From positions 1 through 38,502 of the forward strand of contig QFOV01000004.1 of assembly GCA_003248565.1 (NCBI GenBank): a stretch of 38,502 nt of DNA, read 5' to 3'. The position numbers and the translations under genes were made by a program. Each line of letters starts with the position of its first letter. The first letter of the stretch is position 1. The stretch comes from Stenotrophomonas sp. GTDB lineage: Bacteria > Pseudomonadota > Gammaproteobacteria > Xanthomonadales > Xanthomonadaceae. Positions 16,533 through 25,195 of this stretch are shown piece by piece. The notes below the pieces were generated by a model that saw only the letters and a program-made list of their open reading frames with translations, had not been told where the DNA came from and did not search any database.

Positions 16533-17486
16533 TCAAGCCGTGGAGTAAGTGCCGCGCATCAAGGTCTCACTCGGCAACTCGCCAAACACCCTGCGGTAGC
16601 TGTCGGCAAAACGCGACAAGTCCCACAGGCCGCAGCTCAGCGCGATTGACTTGACCGACTTGCGGCCTGCATCTGCACTGGACAGGCTGCGGCACGCCTC
16701 GCACAGGCGCAGCATCGACAGATAGCGTACCGGGGATATCCCAACCAGCTCCTCGAACGCATAACGCAGTGCCCGCTCACTGACGCCCGCGGCGTCGCAG
16801 AGCTCGTGCATATAGATATGGCGCCGGAGATTGGCATACATCATGTCCTCGGCGCGGCGAAAAATAAGATAGCGGGCACGTCGGCTGCGATTGCAGCCAG
16901 CGCGTTCGGGCAGGCCATTGGTGACCACTTCCTTGACGTGCGCATCGAGCATCGCATCGATCTCATCGCTACCGACTTCACCCTGGTGTATGCGCTCATG
17001 CAAGCCTTGGTAATAAGCCTGCAGCGGCACATGTGGGCGATTGCTCAACACCGGCACGCCCGCCGCGTCGTCCAGAAGACCACCCAGTCGTTGCGCTGCC
17101 GCACGCTCCTGGAACCGCTTCAGCGGGACCAGCACAAAGGTCATCCGGCTGCCTGCGCCCAAGGCGAACTCGGTAACACCTTCCGGCATTACCGAAACGA
17201 TGTTTCCCGATACCAATGGCACGCCATGACACCAGCTGGCTTCCGGGTCCACCGCCTGCAGGCATCCCAGCAGGCACCAATCCAGCGGCAACATGAAGCG
17301 GCCACGGGTACGTGCGCCGACCTCGAAAGTGCACAACAAGGCCTGGTCGTGAACAAAGGAGGTGATCGATGCCGTGGGTGGCTGATCATCGAGCAGCACC
17401 AGTTCAACGTGGCACACGCGTAGCGTGCCGCTCAGCGACGCCAGATCAAATGACCGCAAACCGTTTCCGCCGACTACCGCATCCAT
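16533..17486 (-). CDS. AraC-family transcriptional regulator
   Basis: Sequence-specific regulator with a C-terminal double helix-turn-helix. The AraC domain is seen in the last ~100 residues: RRHIYMHELCDAAGVSERAL, FEELVGISPVRYLSMLRL and GLWDLSRFADSYRRVFGELP. The N-terminal ~200 residues resemble ligand-sensing or dimerisation regions, with no recognised effector pocket. The start is uncertain: ATG at 17486 (317 residues, with AAAGG upstream) is preferred, but the frame stays open to 17621 (362 residues). It lies 206 bp upstream of the adhesin gene on the same strand, making it a candidate regulator of that gene. It also faces away from the Tad operon, so a divergent role is equally possible. 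Confidence 0.85.
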   Translation of the reverse strand: MDAVVGGNGLRSFDLASLSGTLRVCHVELVLLDDQPPTASITSFVHDQALLCTFEVGARTRGRFMLPLDWCLLGCLQAVDPEASWCHGVPLVSGNIVSVMPEGVTEFALGAGSRMTFVLVPLKRFQERAAAQRLGGLLDDAAGVPVLSNRPHVPLQAYYQGLHERIHQGEVGSDEIDAMLDAHVKEVVTNGLPERAGCNRSRRARYLIFRRAEDMMYANLRRHIYMHELCDAAGVSERALRYAFEELVGISPVRYLSMLRLCEACRSLSSADAGRKSVKSIALSCGLWDLSRFADSYRRVFGELPSETLMRGTYSTA

Positions 17487-17904
17487 GTGAACGCCTTTGC
17501 GCCCCGAGTCAGGGACGCGCTTCAGAAGCCCAGCCATCCATTGCAGGTAACCGAACACAACCTGCAATCCCCTGCCGCACAGCCTGAAACTCGTATTACG
17601 GAATCGCCACGACAGATGCATTCAACTGCCCCTGCGTCATGGATACTGACAAAAAAAAATGGCCTTCACGCCGGCTCCGCCACTGCCTAATCGCGAAGTC
17701 CATCACATATATGAAAAACAATTCGTTCTTGCCGAATTTGCGCATCCGTGGCCGGGACCGATTGCAATGATGCTTCCGGGCATGCCCTGCATGCCGACAG
17801 GGGACAACGGAAGCAAAGGTAGGGAACTGCCGGCACTACCCGGCAACCTGAGCGACCGTCGGCACACTCTTGCCGGTGTCATGTGCATCCCAATGACCTC
17901 AATC

Positions 17905-17951
17905 GGGCAGCAATGCCCATCGCCCGGCTTTCTGTCGGTGCAACACCGACA
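17905..17951 (+). promoter_or_regulatory. Hairpins in the flp leader region
   Basis: TGTCGGTG (17933-17940) and CACCGACA (17944-17951) form a perfect 8-bp stem with a 3-base loop, ending 22 bases before the flp ATG. A smaller GGGC/GCCC hairpin lies at 17905-17918. They may shape pilin mRNA stability or translation. In the 487-bp gap between the AraC start and flp no convincing -35/-10 pair was identified; a poly-A stretch lies near 17650. Confidence 0.45.
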
Positions 17952-17973
17952 CCGGGTCATCAGGGAGAACACC

Positions 17974-18168
17974 ATGAACGCACAGCTGCGCAGGTTTTTC
18001 CGGGAAGAAGACGGTGTTACCGCACTTGAGTATGGTCTGCTGGCAGCCGTCGTCGCGGGCCTGATCATATTCTTCGCACGCGACGGCCTGAGGGCCGTAT
18101 TCCAGACCGTCCTCACCAAGCTCACCGAACTGGTTGGTGGCGCCGGCACCGGCACCGGCACCACCTGA
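17974..18168 (+). CDS. flp: Flp-type pilin (Tad major pilin)
   Basis: Structural subunit of the Tad (type IVc) pilus. The 64-residue preprotein has a short positively charged leader ending at Gly14, then V-T-A-L-E-Y-G-L-L-A-A-V-V-A-G. This is the Flp signature, with mature Glu5 and Tyr6 (E19, Y20), and it leads into a single hydrophobic helix. The mature pilin is about 50 residues with a Gly-Thr-rich tail (GGAGTGTGTT). AGGGAGA at 17962-17968 supports this start; a longer upstream frame does not code for a pilin leader. It is the first gene of the locus, 15 bp before the prepilin peptidase. Confidence 0.96.
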   Translation: MNAQLRRFFREEDGVTALEYGLLAAVVAGLIIFFARDGLRAVFQTVLTKLTELVGGAGTGTGTT

Positions 18169-18183
18169 GCCGGGGCTGCGGCC

Positions 18184-18717
18184 ATGACCATCGCCTATCT
18201 GACGGCGTTGCTGCTCGGCGCCCAGGTCACGATCAGCGACCTGATGGCCAGGCGTGTTTCCAATCGGGCACTGCTGGTCGTGCTGGTGTGTGTCATGGCG
18301 ATGCAGCTGTTGCAGATCGGCAGCCCGCCATCGCTTGCCAGTTGCCTGCTCGGTGGTGTGATCGGGCTGGCAGCGTTGCTGCCCTTCTATGCCATCGGCT
18401 GGATGGGCGCAGGCGATGTGAAGCTGTTTTCGGTGATCGGGTTCCTGCTGGGCGGCAACGCCCTGCTACCCATCTGGATCATCGCCAGCCTGGCTGCCGG
18501 GGCGCACGCGCTTGTCGCCTTGAGCTGGCCGACGGCAGCCTCCTGCGCACCGCTGCGCCTGCAACGGATGGTGCAGTCACTGCAGGGTTCCAGCCTGATG
18601 GTGGATTGGCAGATGGACCTGCGCTCTGCGCGCCGTGGGCGCCGCGGCATTCCTTATGCCGCGTATCTGGGTCTGGCGATGATCGTCGTCGTGATGAACG
18701 GAGGTGGCCATGTCTAG
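18184..18717 (+). CDS. cpaA: Prepilin peptidase (TadV/CpaA)
   Basis: Membrane aspartic protease of the A24 family that cleaves the Flp leader and the TadE/F pseudopilin leaders. The two catalytic Asp are visible: D19 in ISDLMARRVSN and D78 in the GAGD motif (75-78) after WM. It has no N-terminal methylase domain, as usual for the short TadV type (177 residues). About five to six membrane helices are present. The stop overlaps the start of tadE by eight bases. Confidence 0.94.
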   Translation: MTIAYLTALLLGAQVTISDLMARRVSNRALLVVLVCVMAMQLLQIGSPPSLASCLLGGVIGLAALLPFYAIGWMGAGDVKLFSVIGFLLGGNALLPIWIIASLAAGAHALVALSWPTAASCAPLRLQRMVQSLQGSSLMVDWQMDLRSARRGRRGIPYAAYLGLAMIVVVMNGGGHV

Positions 18718-19192
18718 GCTGAGAGCCCCTGCCCGACGGCGCGTGTGCGGCGTTGTGACCATCGAGTTCGCGTTGATGATGATGTTCGGCGTCCTGCCGT
18801 TGCTGTTCATCACCTTCACCGGCGTGATGATCTTTGCCGCCCAGCAATCACTCGCCTTGGCAGCAGGTGAAGGCGCGCGCGCCTCACTGCGTTACGGCAG
18901 CACCGCCGAACGACGCAACAATGCCTGCCAGGCAGCGGCTCGCTCGATGCAGTGGCTGCTGAATTACTCCAAGACGGCAGCCGGCTGCAGCAGCGCCGAT
19001 GCGGCACCGATCGCCGTGTCTCAACCTTATGCCTGCGCCGCCGATAGCACTGTCAAGTGCATCAAGGTAACCACGTCGTACAACCATGACGCGCATCCCT
19101 TCATGCCAGGGACCGGCACATTGATGGGCTGGACCATGGGCAAGTCACTGAGCAGTACCGCCGTAGTTCAACTGGATCTAGGCGACCGCTAA
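18710..19192 (+). CDS. tadE: TadE-family pseudopilin
   Basis: Minor pilin-like protein of the Tad machine. The 160 residues include a basic leader ending at Gly14, then V-V-T-I-E-F-A-L-M-M-M. This places Glu at mature position 5, so it should be processed by the same peptidase as Flp. After the hydrophobic helix comes a periplasmic domain with four Cys spread over residues ~70-115. ATG at 18710 was chosen over GTG 18704 because GGAGGTGG (18700-18707) overlaps the latter and serves the former. No separate tadF was found in the locus. Confidence 0.9.
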   Translation: MSRLRAPARRRVCGVVTIEFALMMMFGVLPLLFITFTGVMIFAAQQSLALAAGEGARASLRYGSTAERRNNACQAAARSMQWLLNYSKTAAGCSSADAAPIAVSQPYACAADSTVKCIKVTTSYNHDAHPFMPGTGTLMGWTMGKSLSSTAVVQLDLGDR

Positions 19193-19221
19193 ACGCGGAC
19201 TCCAAGGGGAGGAGCTTCAAG

Positions 19222-20280
19222 ATGCCCAAGGCAATACGCATAGCTGCAATCCTGCTGTTGGCGGTGGCGGCACTGCTGATGGTGCTGGCGTTCGGAATCG
19301 GCCGGCGCGCAACCCAGCCCGCCGACGTCAGCAACGCAGCGCCACCGGCCAATCCATCCAAGCGGATGGTGGTGGTCGCGAGCAAGGAGCTGCCTGCCGG
19401 GCAACCGATCACCGCTGCCAACCTCAGTATTGCCGAAATGGCCTTGCCACCGGCCAACGGCTACACGGCCATCAATGAGGTGGAAGGACGCACCCCGGCG
19501 AGGAACATCGCTGCCGGCGCGATGATCACCAGCGAACAATTGCTCCAGGGCATCGCCATTGGCATCAAGCCCGGCGAACGCGCGGTCGCGGTGCCGGTTG
19601 ATGAGCTTGCCGGGGTCAGCAACCGCGTCACGCCCGGCGACTACGTCGATGTGTTCATGAGCCTGCAGGACCCTTCCAGCGCTGGCGGTGGCCAGAGCAA
19701 CACACAGGCCCGGCTGCTGCTTTCGCGCCTGCAGGTATTGGGCTACGGCAACGCCGATGTGGGGCAAGTGGGCAACAGCGCTGACGAACAGGGCAACGAC
19801 GTCGGTGCCTCGCCACCGGAACCTGGCAGCCGAGCCGAAACCATCGCATCACGTGATGGTCGTAGCAGCGGGTCTACAAACGCCGACGCCGCGCAGGCAC
19901 GCAGTGCGATCCTGGCCGTTCCCGTACAGGATGCAGGACGCCTGTTGCTGGCCGCACACAGCGGAAAACTGTTCCTGGCACTGCGCAATCCCGGCGACAC
20001 CGGCTTGGCCGATGAAGGCATTTTCACCGAGCCGGCCGCGGTGCTGGCGCTACGCGGAAATCTTGACCAAGCGGCTGCCGAAGCCGCCTCCCGCCCGGAA
20101 AACCGCGCCTATGCCGGTATCGACCTGAACGCACTGGCCGGCGGCAGCCGCCGCCCAGCGCCCGCGCAGAGCACTGCGTCGGCCGCACCGCAACGCCACC
20201 GTGGCGCACGTCCAGCCCCCCGCCAAGGCATCGAAATCATCCGCGGCACGCCCCCCTCCAACCAGCAGTCCTCGCCATGA
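19222..20280 (+). CDS. cpaB: Flp pilus assembly protein CpaB/RcpC
   Basis: Periplasmic protein with an N-terminal membrane anchor (about residues 6-27). A SAF domain follows (MVVVASKELPAGQPITAANL to RNIAAGAMITSEQL), then the RcpC/CpaB core (KPGERAVAVPVDELAGVSNRVTPGDYVDV). It is thought to help the secretin assemble and bind peptidoglycan. A Gly/Ser/Asn-rich insert (about 180-225) interrupts the core, and the end is basic and Pro-rich before IEIIRGT, the usual CpaB C-terminal strand. AAGGGGAGGAG just upstream is a strong ribosome binding site. The stop overlaps an in-frame ATG of cpaC by four bases. Confidence 0.92.
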   Translation: MPKAIRIAAILLLAVAALLMVLAFGIGRRATQPADVSNAAPPANPSKRMVVVASKELPAGQPITAANLSIAEMALPPANGYTAINEVEGRTPARNIAAGAMITSEQLLQGIAIGIKPGERAVAVPVDELAGVSNRVTPGDYVDVFMSLQDPSSAGGGQSNTQARLLLSRLQVLGYGNADVGQVGNSADEQGNDVGASPPEPGSRAETIASRDGRSSGSTNADAAQARSAILAVPVQDAGRLLLAAHSGKLFLALRNPGDTGLADEGIFTEPAAVLALRGNLDQAAAEAASRPENRAYAGIDLNALAGGSRRPAPAQSTASAAPQRHRGARPAPRQGIEIIRGTPPSNQQSSP

Positions 20281-20294
20281 CCGGAGGAATCCTC

Positions 20295-21611
20295 TTGCGC
20301 CAGCGTTCTTCCATCACCGCATCTGCGTTGTTCACCTTGGCGCTGTTCGGGCTGGGTGGTTTCATGCCACCGCTGACCCACGCCGCACAGGCACAAGCGA
20401 GCGGCAACACTGTCGTGCTCGAACTCAACGAGCAACGCCCCTGGAACCTGCCCGCCGGGGTCGAACGGATAGCCATCGCCGACCCTTCCATCGCAGACAT
20501 CACCCGCATCGGCCGCAACAGCGAAGCCCTGCTGGTTGGCAAGTCCGCAGGCAGCACCACCTTGCTGTTGTGGTTGCAGAAGCAGGCGGCACCGATGCGT
20601 ATCCGGGTGGACGTACGCAACGCGGTACAGGGCGGACTGCTGGATGGCAGCGCCAATGGGCTCACCGTGCAGGCGGGCCAAGCCCTGCTGTCAGGCAGTG
20701 CGGGCTCCCTGCTCGAGCATGAAGCCCGTCGCAAGGCCGCGGCTTCGGCTGTTGGCGAAAAAGGCATGATCAGCGACGCAACCACCATCAGCAGCGGCGG
20801 CGTGGTGCAGGTCGAAGTCAAGGTGGTGGAGTTCAACAAGAGCGTGCTGCGCCAGGTCGGCATCAGCTTCAAGAACATCAATGGCGGCTTCAGCTACGGC
20901 ATCACCTCACCCAGTGGCAGCAATGACGGCGGTGCGCTTTCATCCGCATTCAAGCTGGTAGCCAAGTCCATCCCCGGCGCGTGGGATGCGAACATCGATC
21001 TGCTGCAGGCCAATGGCATGGCGCGGGTGCTGGCGGAACCGACGCTGGTGGCGTTGTCGGGCCAAAGCGCCAGTTTTCTGGCCGGCGGCGAGCTTCCCAT
21101 CCTTGAACCGCAAGGGCTTGGCACCACCACGGTGAACTTCAAGCCCTTCGGCATCGGCCTGACGGTTACCCCTACCGTACTGTCGGCAGACCGCATCGCG
21201 CTGAAGGTGGCACCGGAAGCCAGTGACCTGGACTACACCCGCGGCATCACCCTGGACGGCACCCAGATTCCCGCCATCTCCACCCGCCGCGCCGACACCA
21301 CGGTGGAACTGGGCGACGGCGAGAGCTTCGTCATCGGCGGCCTGGTCAGCAGCCAGCTGTCCTCGAACGTCAACAAGATCCCGTTGCTGGGCGACATCCC
21401 GATACTTGGCTCGTTCTTCCGCAACCTCAGCTACAAGCGCGAGGACAAGGAGCTCGTGATCGTGGTGACGCCGCGCCTGGTCAAGCCATTGGCGCGAGGC
21501 ACCGAGATCCCGTTGCCTGGCCAACGCGAAGCACAACCCAAACTTCCGGTCTGGGGCGCATGGTTGCTGCACCCGGCCAGCCCTGACCAACTCCCCGGCT
21601 TCTCACGCTGA
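20295..21611 (+). CDS. cpaC: Tad secretin CpaC/RcpA
   Basis: Outer-membrane secretin through which the Flp pilus emerges. The order is a signal peptide, then the pilus-assembly N-terminal domain (NTVVLELNEQRPWNLP, ADPSIADITRIG, LLVGKSAGSTTLLLW), a short mid-domain with VQVEVKVVEFNKSVLRQVGI, and the secretin beta-domain (ANGMARVLAEPTLVALSGQSA, FLAGGELPI, FVIGGLVSS, IPLLGDIPILGSFFRN, ELVIVVTPRLV). Two starts are possible. ATG 20277 overlaps the cpaB stop, while TTG 20295 has GGAGGA six bases upstream and gives a clean signal peptide; the latter is chosen. It lies 9 bp before cpaE. Confidence 0.94.
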   Translation: MRQRSSITASALFTLALFGLGGFMPPLTHAAQAQASGNTVVLELNEQRPWNLPAGVERIAIADPSIADITRIGRNSEALLVGKSAGSTTLLLWLQKQAAPMRIRVDVRNAVQGGLLDGSANGLTVQAGQALLSGSAGSLLEHEARRKAAASAVGEKGMISDATTISSGGVVQVEVKVVEFNKSVLRQVGISFKNINGGFSYGITSPSGSNDGGALSSAFKLVAKSIPGAWDANIDLLQANGMARVLAEPTLVALSGQSASFLAGGELPILEPQGLGTTTVNFKPFGIGLTVTPTVLSADRIALKVAPEASDLDYTRGITLDGTQIPAISTRRADTTVELGDGESFVIGGLVSSQLSSNVNKIPLLGDIPILGSFFRNLSYKREDKELVIVVTPRLVKPLARGTEIPLPGQREAQPKLPVWGAWLLHPASPDQLPGFSR

Positions 21612-21620
21612 AGTGCCCCC

Positions 21621-22889
21621 ATGCCCCCGGTGATGCCCTTGCCCCAGACCCAGAGCCATGCCGAATTGAATCTGCTGCTGTACGCACCGGATAACCGCCA
21701 CATGGCACGTCTGGGTTCCGTACTTGCCGGGCAGGCAAATCTGCGCTGGGTCGATAGTCGCGAAACCAATCCGCGCCAGCTGCTGGACGCAACAGCAGGC
21801 TCGGCCTTCGTGTTGCTCGATTACTGCGGCGGCAACGCCGCCTACTCCACCGACCTCGCCCGCCAACTGCACGCCCTGCCCGGCTGCCCGGCCATGATTG
21901 GATTGGGCACCACCGGCCCCGAGCAGGCGGCACACCTGTTGGCGGCGATGCGCGCAGGGGTCTGCGACTTTGTCGATATCGACAACAACACCGCACAGAT
22001 GCTGGAAGTGTTCGAGCGCGTCGGTGCGGCTCCCAGCCCTGTGCGCGCAGCCGCGACCCCGGACCTTCGCCCTGACGGTCGCCTGATCGTGTTGTTGGGG
22101 GTGCGCCCTGGCGTCGGCACCAGCACCTTGGCGACCCATCTCGGGGTGAGCCTGGCCGAGCAGAACCCGGTCTCGCCCGATGTTGCCGCCCTGCAGGGTT
22201 GGTTGCTGCTGATCGACCTGGGTCAACCCGCTGCCGACGCCGCGCTCTACCTCGGCATGGAAAGTCACTTCAGCTATGAAGAATCGCTACGCAGCGTCGA
22301 GCGGATGGATCGTACTTTCGTCGGCACCGCGTTCGCCCACCATGCCAGCGGCATGGCCCTGCTCGGCATCGCCAGTGGCAGCTTGCTGAAGAAGCATGAA
22401 CCCATTTCCCTGCTTGATCGTCTGCGCAGCGTCTTCCCACTGAGCCTGTGCGATGTCGGTGGCCTGCCGGTGCAACTGCTGCCCACCACCCTGCTCAAGA
22501 GCGCGTCCGAGGTCTGGCTGGTCACCGACCAGGCGATCGGTTCACTGGTATCGCTGGACCAGACCATGCGCGAGCTCGAAAGCCGCGGCCTGCGCGACGA
22601 CCGCCTGCAGCTTATCGTCAATCGCTTCGATGCCAACGGCGGGCTGGCCGACACCCAGATCGCCCAACGCTTCAACCTGCCGTTGTTGGCCACCCTTCCG
22701 GACCGTTCGCGGGTGCTGCGCTCCAATGCAGGACTGGGCCGTTTGCTCACCGATGCAGCTCCACGCGACCCCTATCTCAAGGCACTGCAGCCGCTGCTGC
22801 AGCGCCTGGACCGGCGTCGGCTGGCAACGCCACCAACCACCGCACCGGCATCACCGCTGGCCCGTCTCGCCAATCTGCTGGGTAGATAA
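21621..22889 (+). CDS. cpaE: TadZ/CpaE pilus localisation protein with degenerate Walker A
   Basis: MinD/ParA-like protein that places the Tad machine in the cell. An N-terminal receiver-like domain (about 15-140) precedes the P-loop domain. The P-loop reads GVRPGVGTST where MinD proteins have K-G-G-x-G-K-T, so the usual Lys residues are missing. LLIDLGQPAADAALYLGM is the switch region, and VTDQAIGSLVSLDQT is typical of CpaE. TadZ proteins often have altered ATP sites, so ATPase activity is doubtful. The ATG at 21621 lacks a clear Shine-Dalgarno, and ATG 21633 is possible. It is separated from cpaF by 2 bp. Confidence 0.9.
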   Translation: MPPVMPLPQTQSHAELNLLLYAPDNRHMARLGSVLAGQANLRWVDSRETNPRQLLDATAGSAFVLLDYCGGNAAYSTDLARQLHALPGCPAMIGLGTTGPEQAAHLLAAMRAGVCDFVDIDNNTAQMLEVFERVGAAPSPVRAAATPDLRPDGRLIVLLGVRPGVGTSTLATHLGVSLAEQNPVSPDVAALQGWLLLIDLGQPAADAALYLGMESHFSYEESLRSVERMDRTFVGTAFAHHASGMALLGIASGSLLKKHEPISLLDRLRSVFPLSLCDVGGLPVQLLPTTLLKSASEVWLVTDQAIGSLVSLDQTMRELESRGLRDDRLQLIVNRFDANGGLADTQIAQRFNLPLLATLPDRSRVLRSNAGLGRLLTDAAPRDPYLKALQPLLQRLDRRRLATPPTTAPASPLARLANLLGR

Positions 22890-22891
22890 CA

Positions 22892-24247
22892 ATGGAAGAC
22901 AAAGTCACCCCCTTGTCCCCGCGCATCGCCGCAGCAGCCCTGTCGGTGGAACCAGTGCCGAACGTGCCATTCGAACAGACCGAACAGTTCCAGACCGTGC
23001 TGTCGGCGGCACACGAATACCTGTTGAACCATGTCGAGGACCAGCGCGTCGACATCGATTCATGGTCGCCGGAAACCATCGGCAAGTTCGTGCGCACGCA
23101 GACCGCCGCCTTCGTCAAGGAGTGGAAGATCCCGGTCAACGCGCACGAGATGGAAGCCGTTGCCAGCGCCCTGCAGAAGGAGCTGACAGGCTTTGGACCC
23201 CTCGATGATCTGCTGCATGACCCGGAGATCGAAGACATCCTGATCAATGGCTACAAGGATGTACATGTCTCGGCCGGCGGCATATTGCGCCGCTCTACCC
23301 AGCGTTTCGGCGACGACCGCCACCTGCTGCGCATCCTGCGCCGCATCATCGCGCCACTCGGCCGCCGCCTGGACGACTCCAACCCAATGGTCGACGCGCG
23401 CCTGCCCAATGGCGGCCGCCTCAACGCCATCATTTCGCCGTTGGCCGTTGACGGGCCGATGGTCTCCATCCGCAAGTTCCGCAAGGACCCGTTCACCCCC
23501 GATGAGCTGCTGGGACGCGGTGCCTTCGACAAGCCGATGTACGCCCTGCTCAACGCGATGGTGCGCGGCCGCTGCAACATCCTGATCTCCGGCGGCACCA
23601 GCTCCGGCAAGACCTCGCTGCTCAACGCGCTGGCGACCTTCATTCCGCACAACGAGCGCGTCATCACCGTCGAGGACACCGCCGAGCTGGCCCTCAATCA
23701 CCCGCATGTGGTGCGATTGGAATCACGCATGGGCGGGTTTGATGGCAGCGGCGCGGTCAGCATCCGCGAACTGGTGCGCAACAGCCTGCGCATGCGCCCG
23801 GACCGCATCGTGGTCGGCGAGGTGCGTGGCGCCGAGGTGCTGGAAATGCTGCAGGCGATGAATACCGGCCACGACGGCTCCATGGCTACCGTGCATGCCA
23901 ATAACGCCCGGGACTGCCTGTATCGACTGGAAATGCTGGCGGGTTTTGCCGGCTTCCAGGGCAGCGAAGACAGCCTGCGCCGGCAGATCGCCGGCGCCAT
24001 CGACTTCATCGTGCAGATCTCGCGCCTGGGCAGTGGCCGCCGGGTGATCGTCTCCATCACCGAGATCACCGGCGTCAGCGACAACGTCATCACCAGCCAG
24101 GAGCTGTTCAAGCATGAGACCTGGATCGACCAGGACAGCCGCGAACGCGACCGCTGGACAGGCCTGGGCTTTCACCCGCACTGCCACAAGCTCGAGCCGT
24201 TCCGGCAGGAGCTGCGCGAGGCCAACATGGGGAGCTTTTCTTCATGA
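22892..24247 (+). CDS. cpaF: Tad pilus assembly ATPase TadA/CpaF
   Basis: Hexameric secretion ATPase of the VirB11/GspE superfamily that powers Flp pilus extension and probably retraction. Marks visible are LTGFGPLDDLLHDPEIEDIL at the N-terminal domain, Walker A GGTSSGKT at about 234-241, the Asp box ITVEDTAEL, Walker B RPDRIVVGEVRGAE, and the His box MNTGHDGSMATVHANN. The 451-residue length is normal. Its stop overlaps the tadB start by four bases (ATGA), indicating coupled translation with the membrane platform protein it drives. Confidence 0.97.
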   Translation: MEDKVTPLSPRIAAAALSVEPVPNVPFEQTEQFQTVLSAAHEYLLNHVEDQRVDIDSWSPETIGKFVRTQTAAFVKEWKIPVNAHEMEAVASALQKELTGFGPLDDLLHDPEIEDILINGYKDVHVSAGGILRRSTQRFGDDRHLLRILRRIIAPLGRRLDDSNPMVDARLPNGGRLNAIISPLAVDGPMVSIRKFRKDPFTPDELLGRGAFDKPMYALLNAMVRGRCNILISGGTSSGKTSLLNALATFIPHNERVITVEDTAELALNHPHVVRLESRMGGFDGSGAVSIRELVRNSLRMRPDRIVVGEVRGAEVLEMLQAMNTGHDGSMATVHANNARDCLYRLEMLAGFAGFQGSEDSLRRQIAGAIDFIVQISRLGSGRRVIVSITEITGVSDNVITSQELFKHETWIDQDSRERDRWTGLGFHPHCHKLEPFRQELREANMGSFSS

Positions 24248-25158
24248 TGCTGCCCTTGCTGCTCGGGAGTTTCGCAGTGCTGCTGGTGGCGCTGGCGATG
24301 GGCCTGTGGTGGGGTTTGGCAACACGCGTGCAGCAGCGCGCTGCCGCCAGCCACGCCGACACCCGTCTCACGCAGCCTGGTTCGCAGCGCGCCGCCGATG
24401 ACGCCCGCAACAGCCGTCCACCGAGCAGACGCTGGGCCGAGCTGCTGCGTCGGGCAGGGCTGAGAGACTCGGTGCGCACGTTGATCCTGATCGCGTTGCC
24501 CGGCATCGTCGTCACCATCGGCGCTGGCCTGCGCCTTGGCAGCGCCTGGTTTGGTCTATTCGTACTGGCGCTGTATCTGTTGGCCGTGGCGCTGTGGCTG
24601 TACCGGCGCATCGACAAGATCCAGCAGCGGCTGGTCGCGCAGATGCCCGACTTCCTGGAAAACATGGTACGCATCGCCGGCATCGGCAACAGTTTGTCGA
24701 TGGCCTTCCAGAGCGCCACCCAGAATGTCGATCCACCATTGCGCCCCATCCTCGACAACGCCCTGACCTATACCCGCGCAGGCATGGACCTGGATCGCGC
24801 CCTGCAACACGCCGCGCAGGCCTATCGCCTGCGCCCTTTGGAAATGCTGGCGGTGATCCTCGGCACCAGCATCCGCATCGGCGGCCGCAGTGATCAGATC
24901 CTGCAGCGCATGAGCGACTTCATGCGCGATCTGGAAGAAGTCCAGCGCGAACTGCAGGCAACCACCTCCGAGACCCGCATGTCTGCCTGGGTACTTGCGC
25001 TGCTGCCAGTCGGCGCGGCCTTGTCGATGGCCTTGATGAGCCCGGATTTCTTCCAGCCCATGTTCCAGGAACCGCTGGGCAAGAAAATCCTGTTGATCGC
25101 GGTGCTGCTTGAACTGTTTGGCGGCTTCCTGCTGTACCGGCTGGCCAAGTCGCTATGA
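24244..25158 (+). CDS. tadB: Tad inner-membrane platform protein TadB
   Basis: Polytopic protein of the GspF/T2SSF family that forms the inner-membrane base on which CpaF acts, together with TadC. An N-terminal helix (about 2-28), a pair near 78-120, the cytoplasmic T2SSF domain (IQQRLVAQMPDFLENM, GNSLSMAFQ, MSDFMRDLEEVQRELQATTSETRMSAW) and two C-terminal helices are visible. It is 304 residues, standard for TadB. It overlaps cpaF and precedes tadC by 37 bp. Confidence 0.94.
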   Translation: MMLPLLLGSFAVLLVALAMGLWWGLATRVQQRAAASHADTRLTQPGSQRAADDARNSRPPSRRWAELLRRAGLRDSVRTLILIALPGIVVTIGAGLRLGSAWFGLFVLALYLLAVALWLYRRIDKIQQRLVAQMPDFLENMVRIAGIGNSLSMAFQSATQNVDPPLRPILDNALTYTRAGMDLDRALQHAAQAYRLRPLEMLAVILGTSIRIGGRSDQILQRMSDFMRDLEEVQRELQATTSETRMSAWVLALLPVGAALSMALMSPDFFQPMFQEPLGKKILLIAVLLELFGGFLLYRLAKSL

Positions 25159-25195
25159 CGCCGTCCATCACCCCTCAGCTCCGCCGGAGAGCCGC

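Noticed and set aside
16327..16536. 70-codon N-terminal extension of the adhesin frame
   Set aside because: It would place the extended signal peptide in the interior; ATG 16326 has a GGAGG and begins with the signature.
17748..17770. Possible sigma-54 promoter (TGGCC...TTGCA) before flp
   Set aside because: There are 12 bases between the GG and GC elements rather than the required 10.
17659..17973. N-terminal extension of the flp frame
   Set aside because: The 105 extra codons do not encode a pilin leader, while ATG 17974 has a Shine-Dalgarno and the exact Flp leader.
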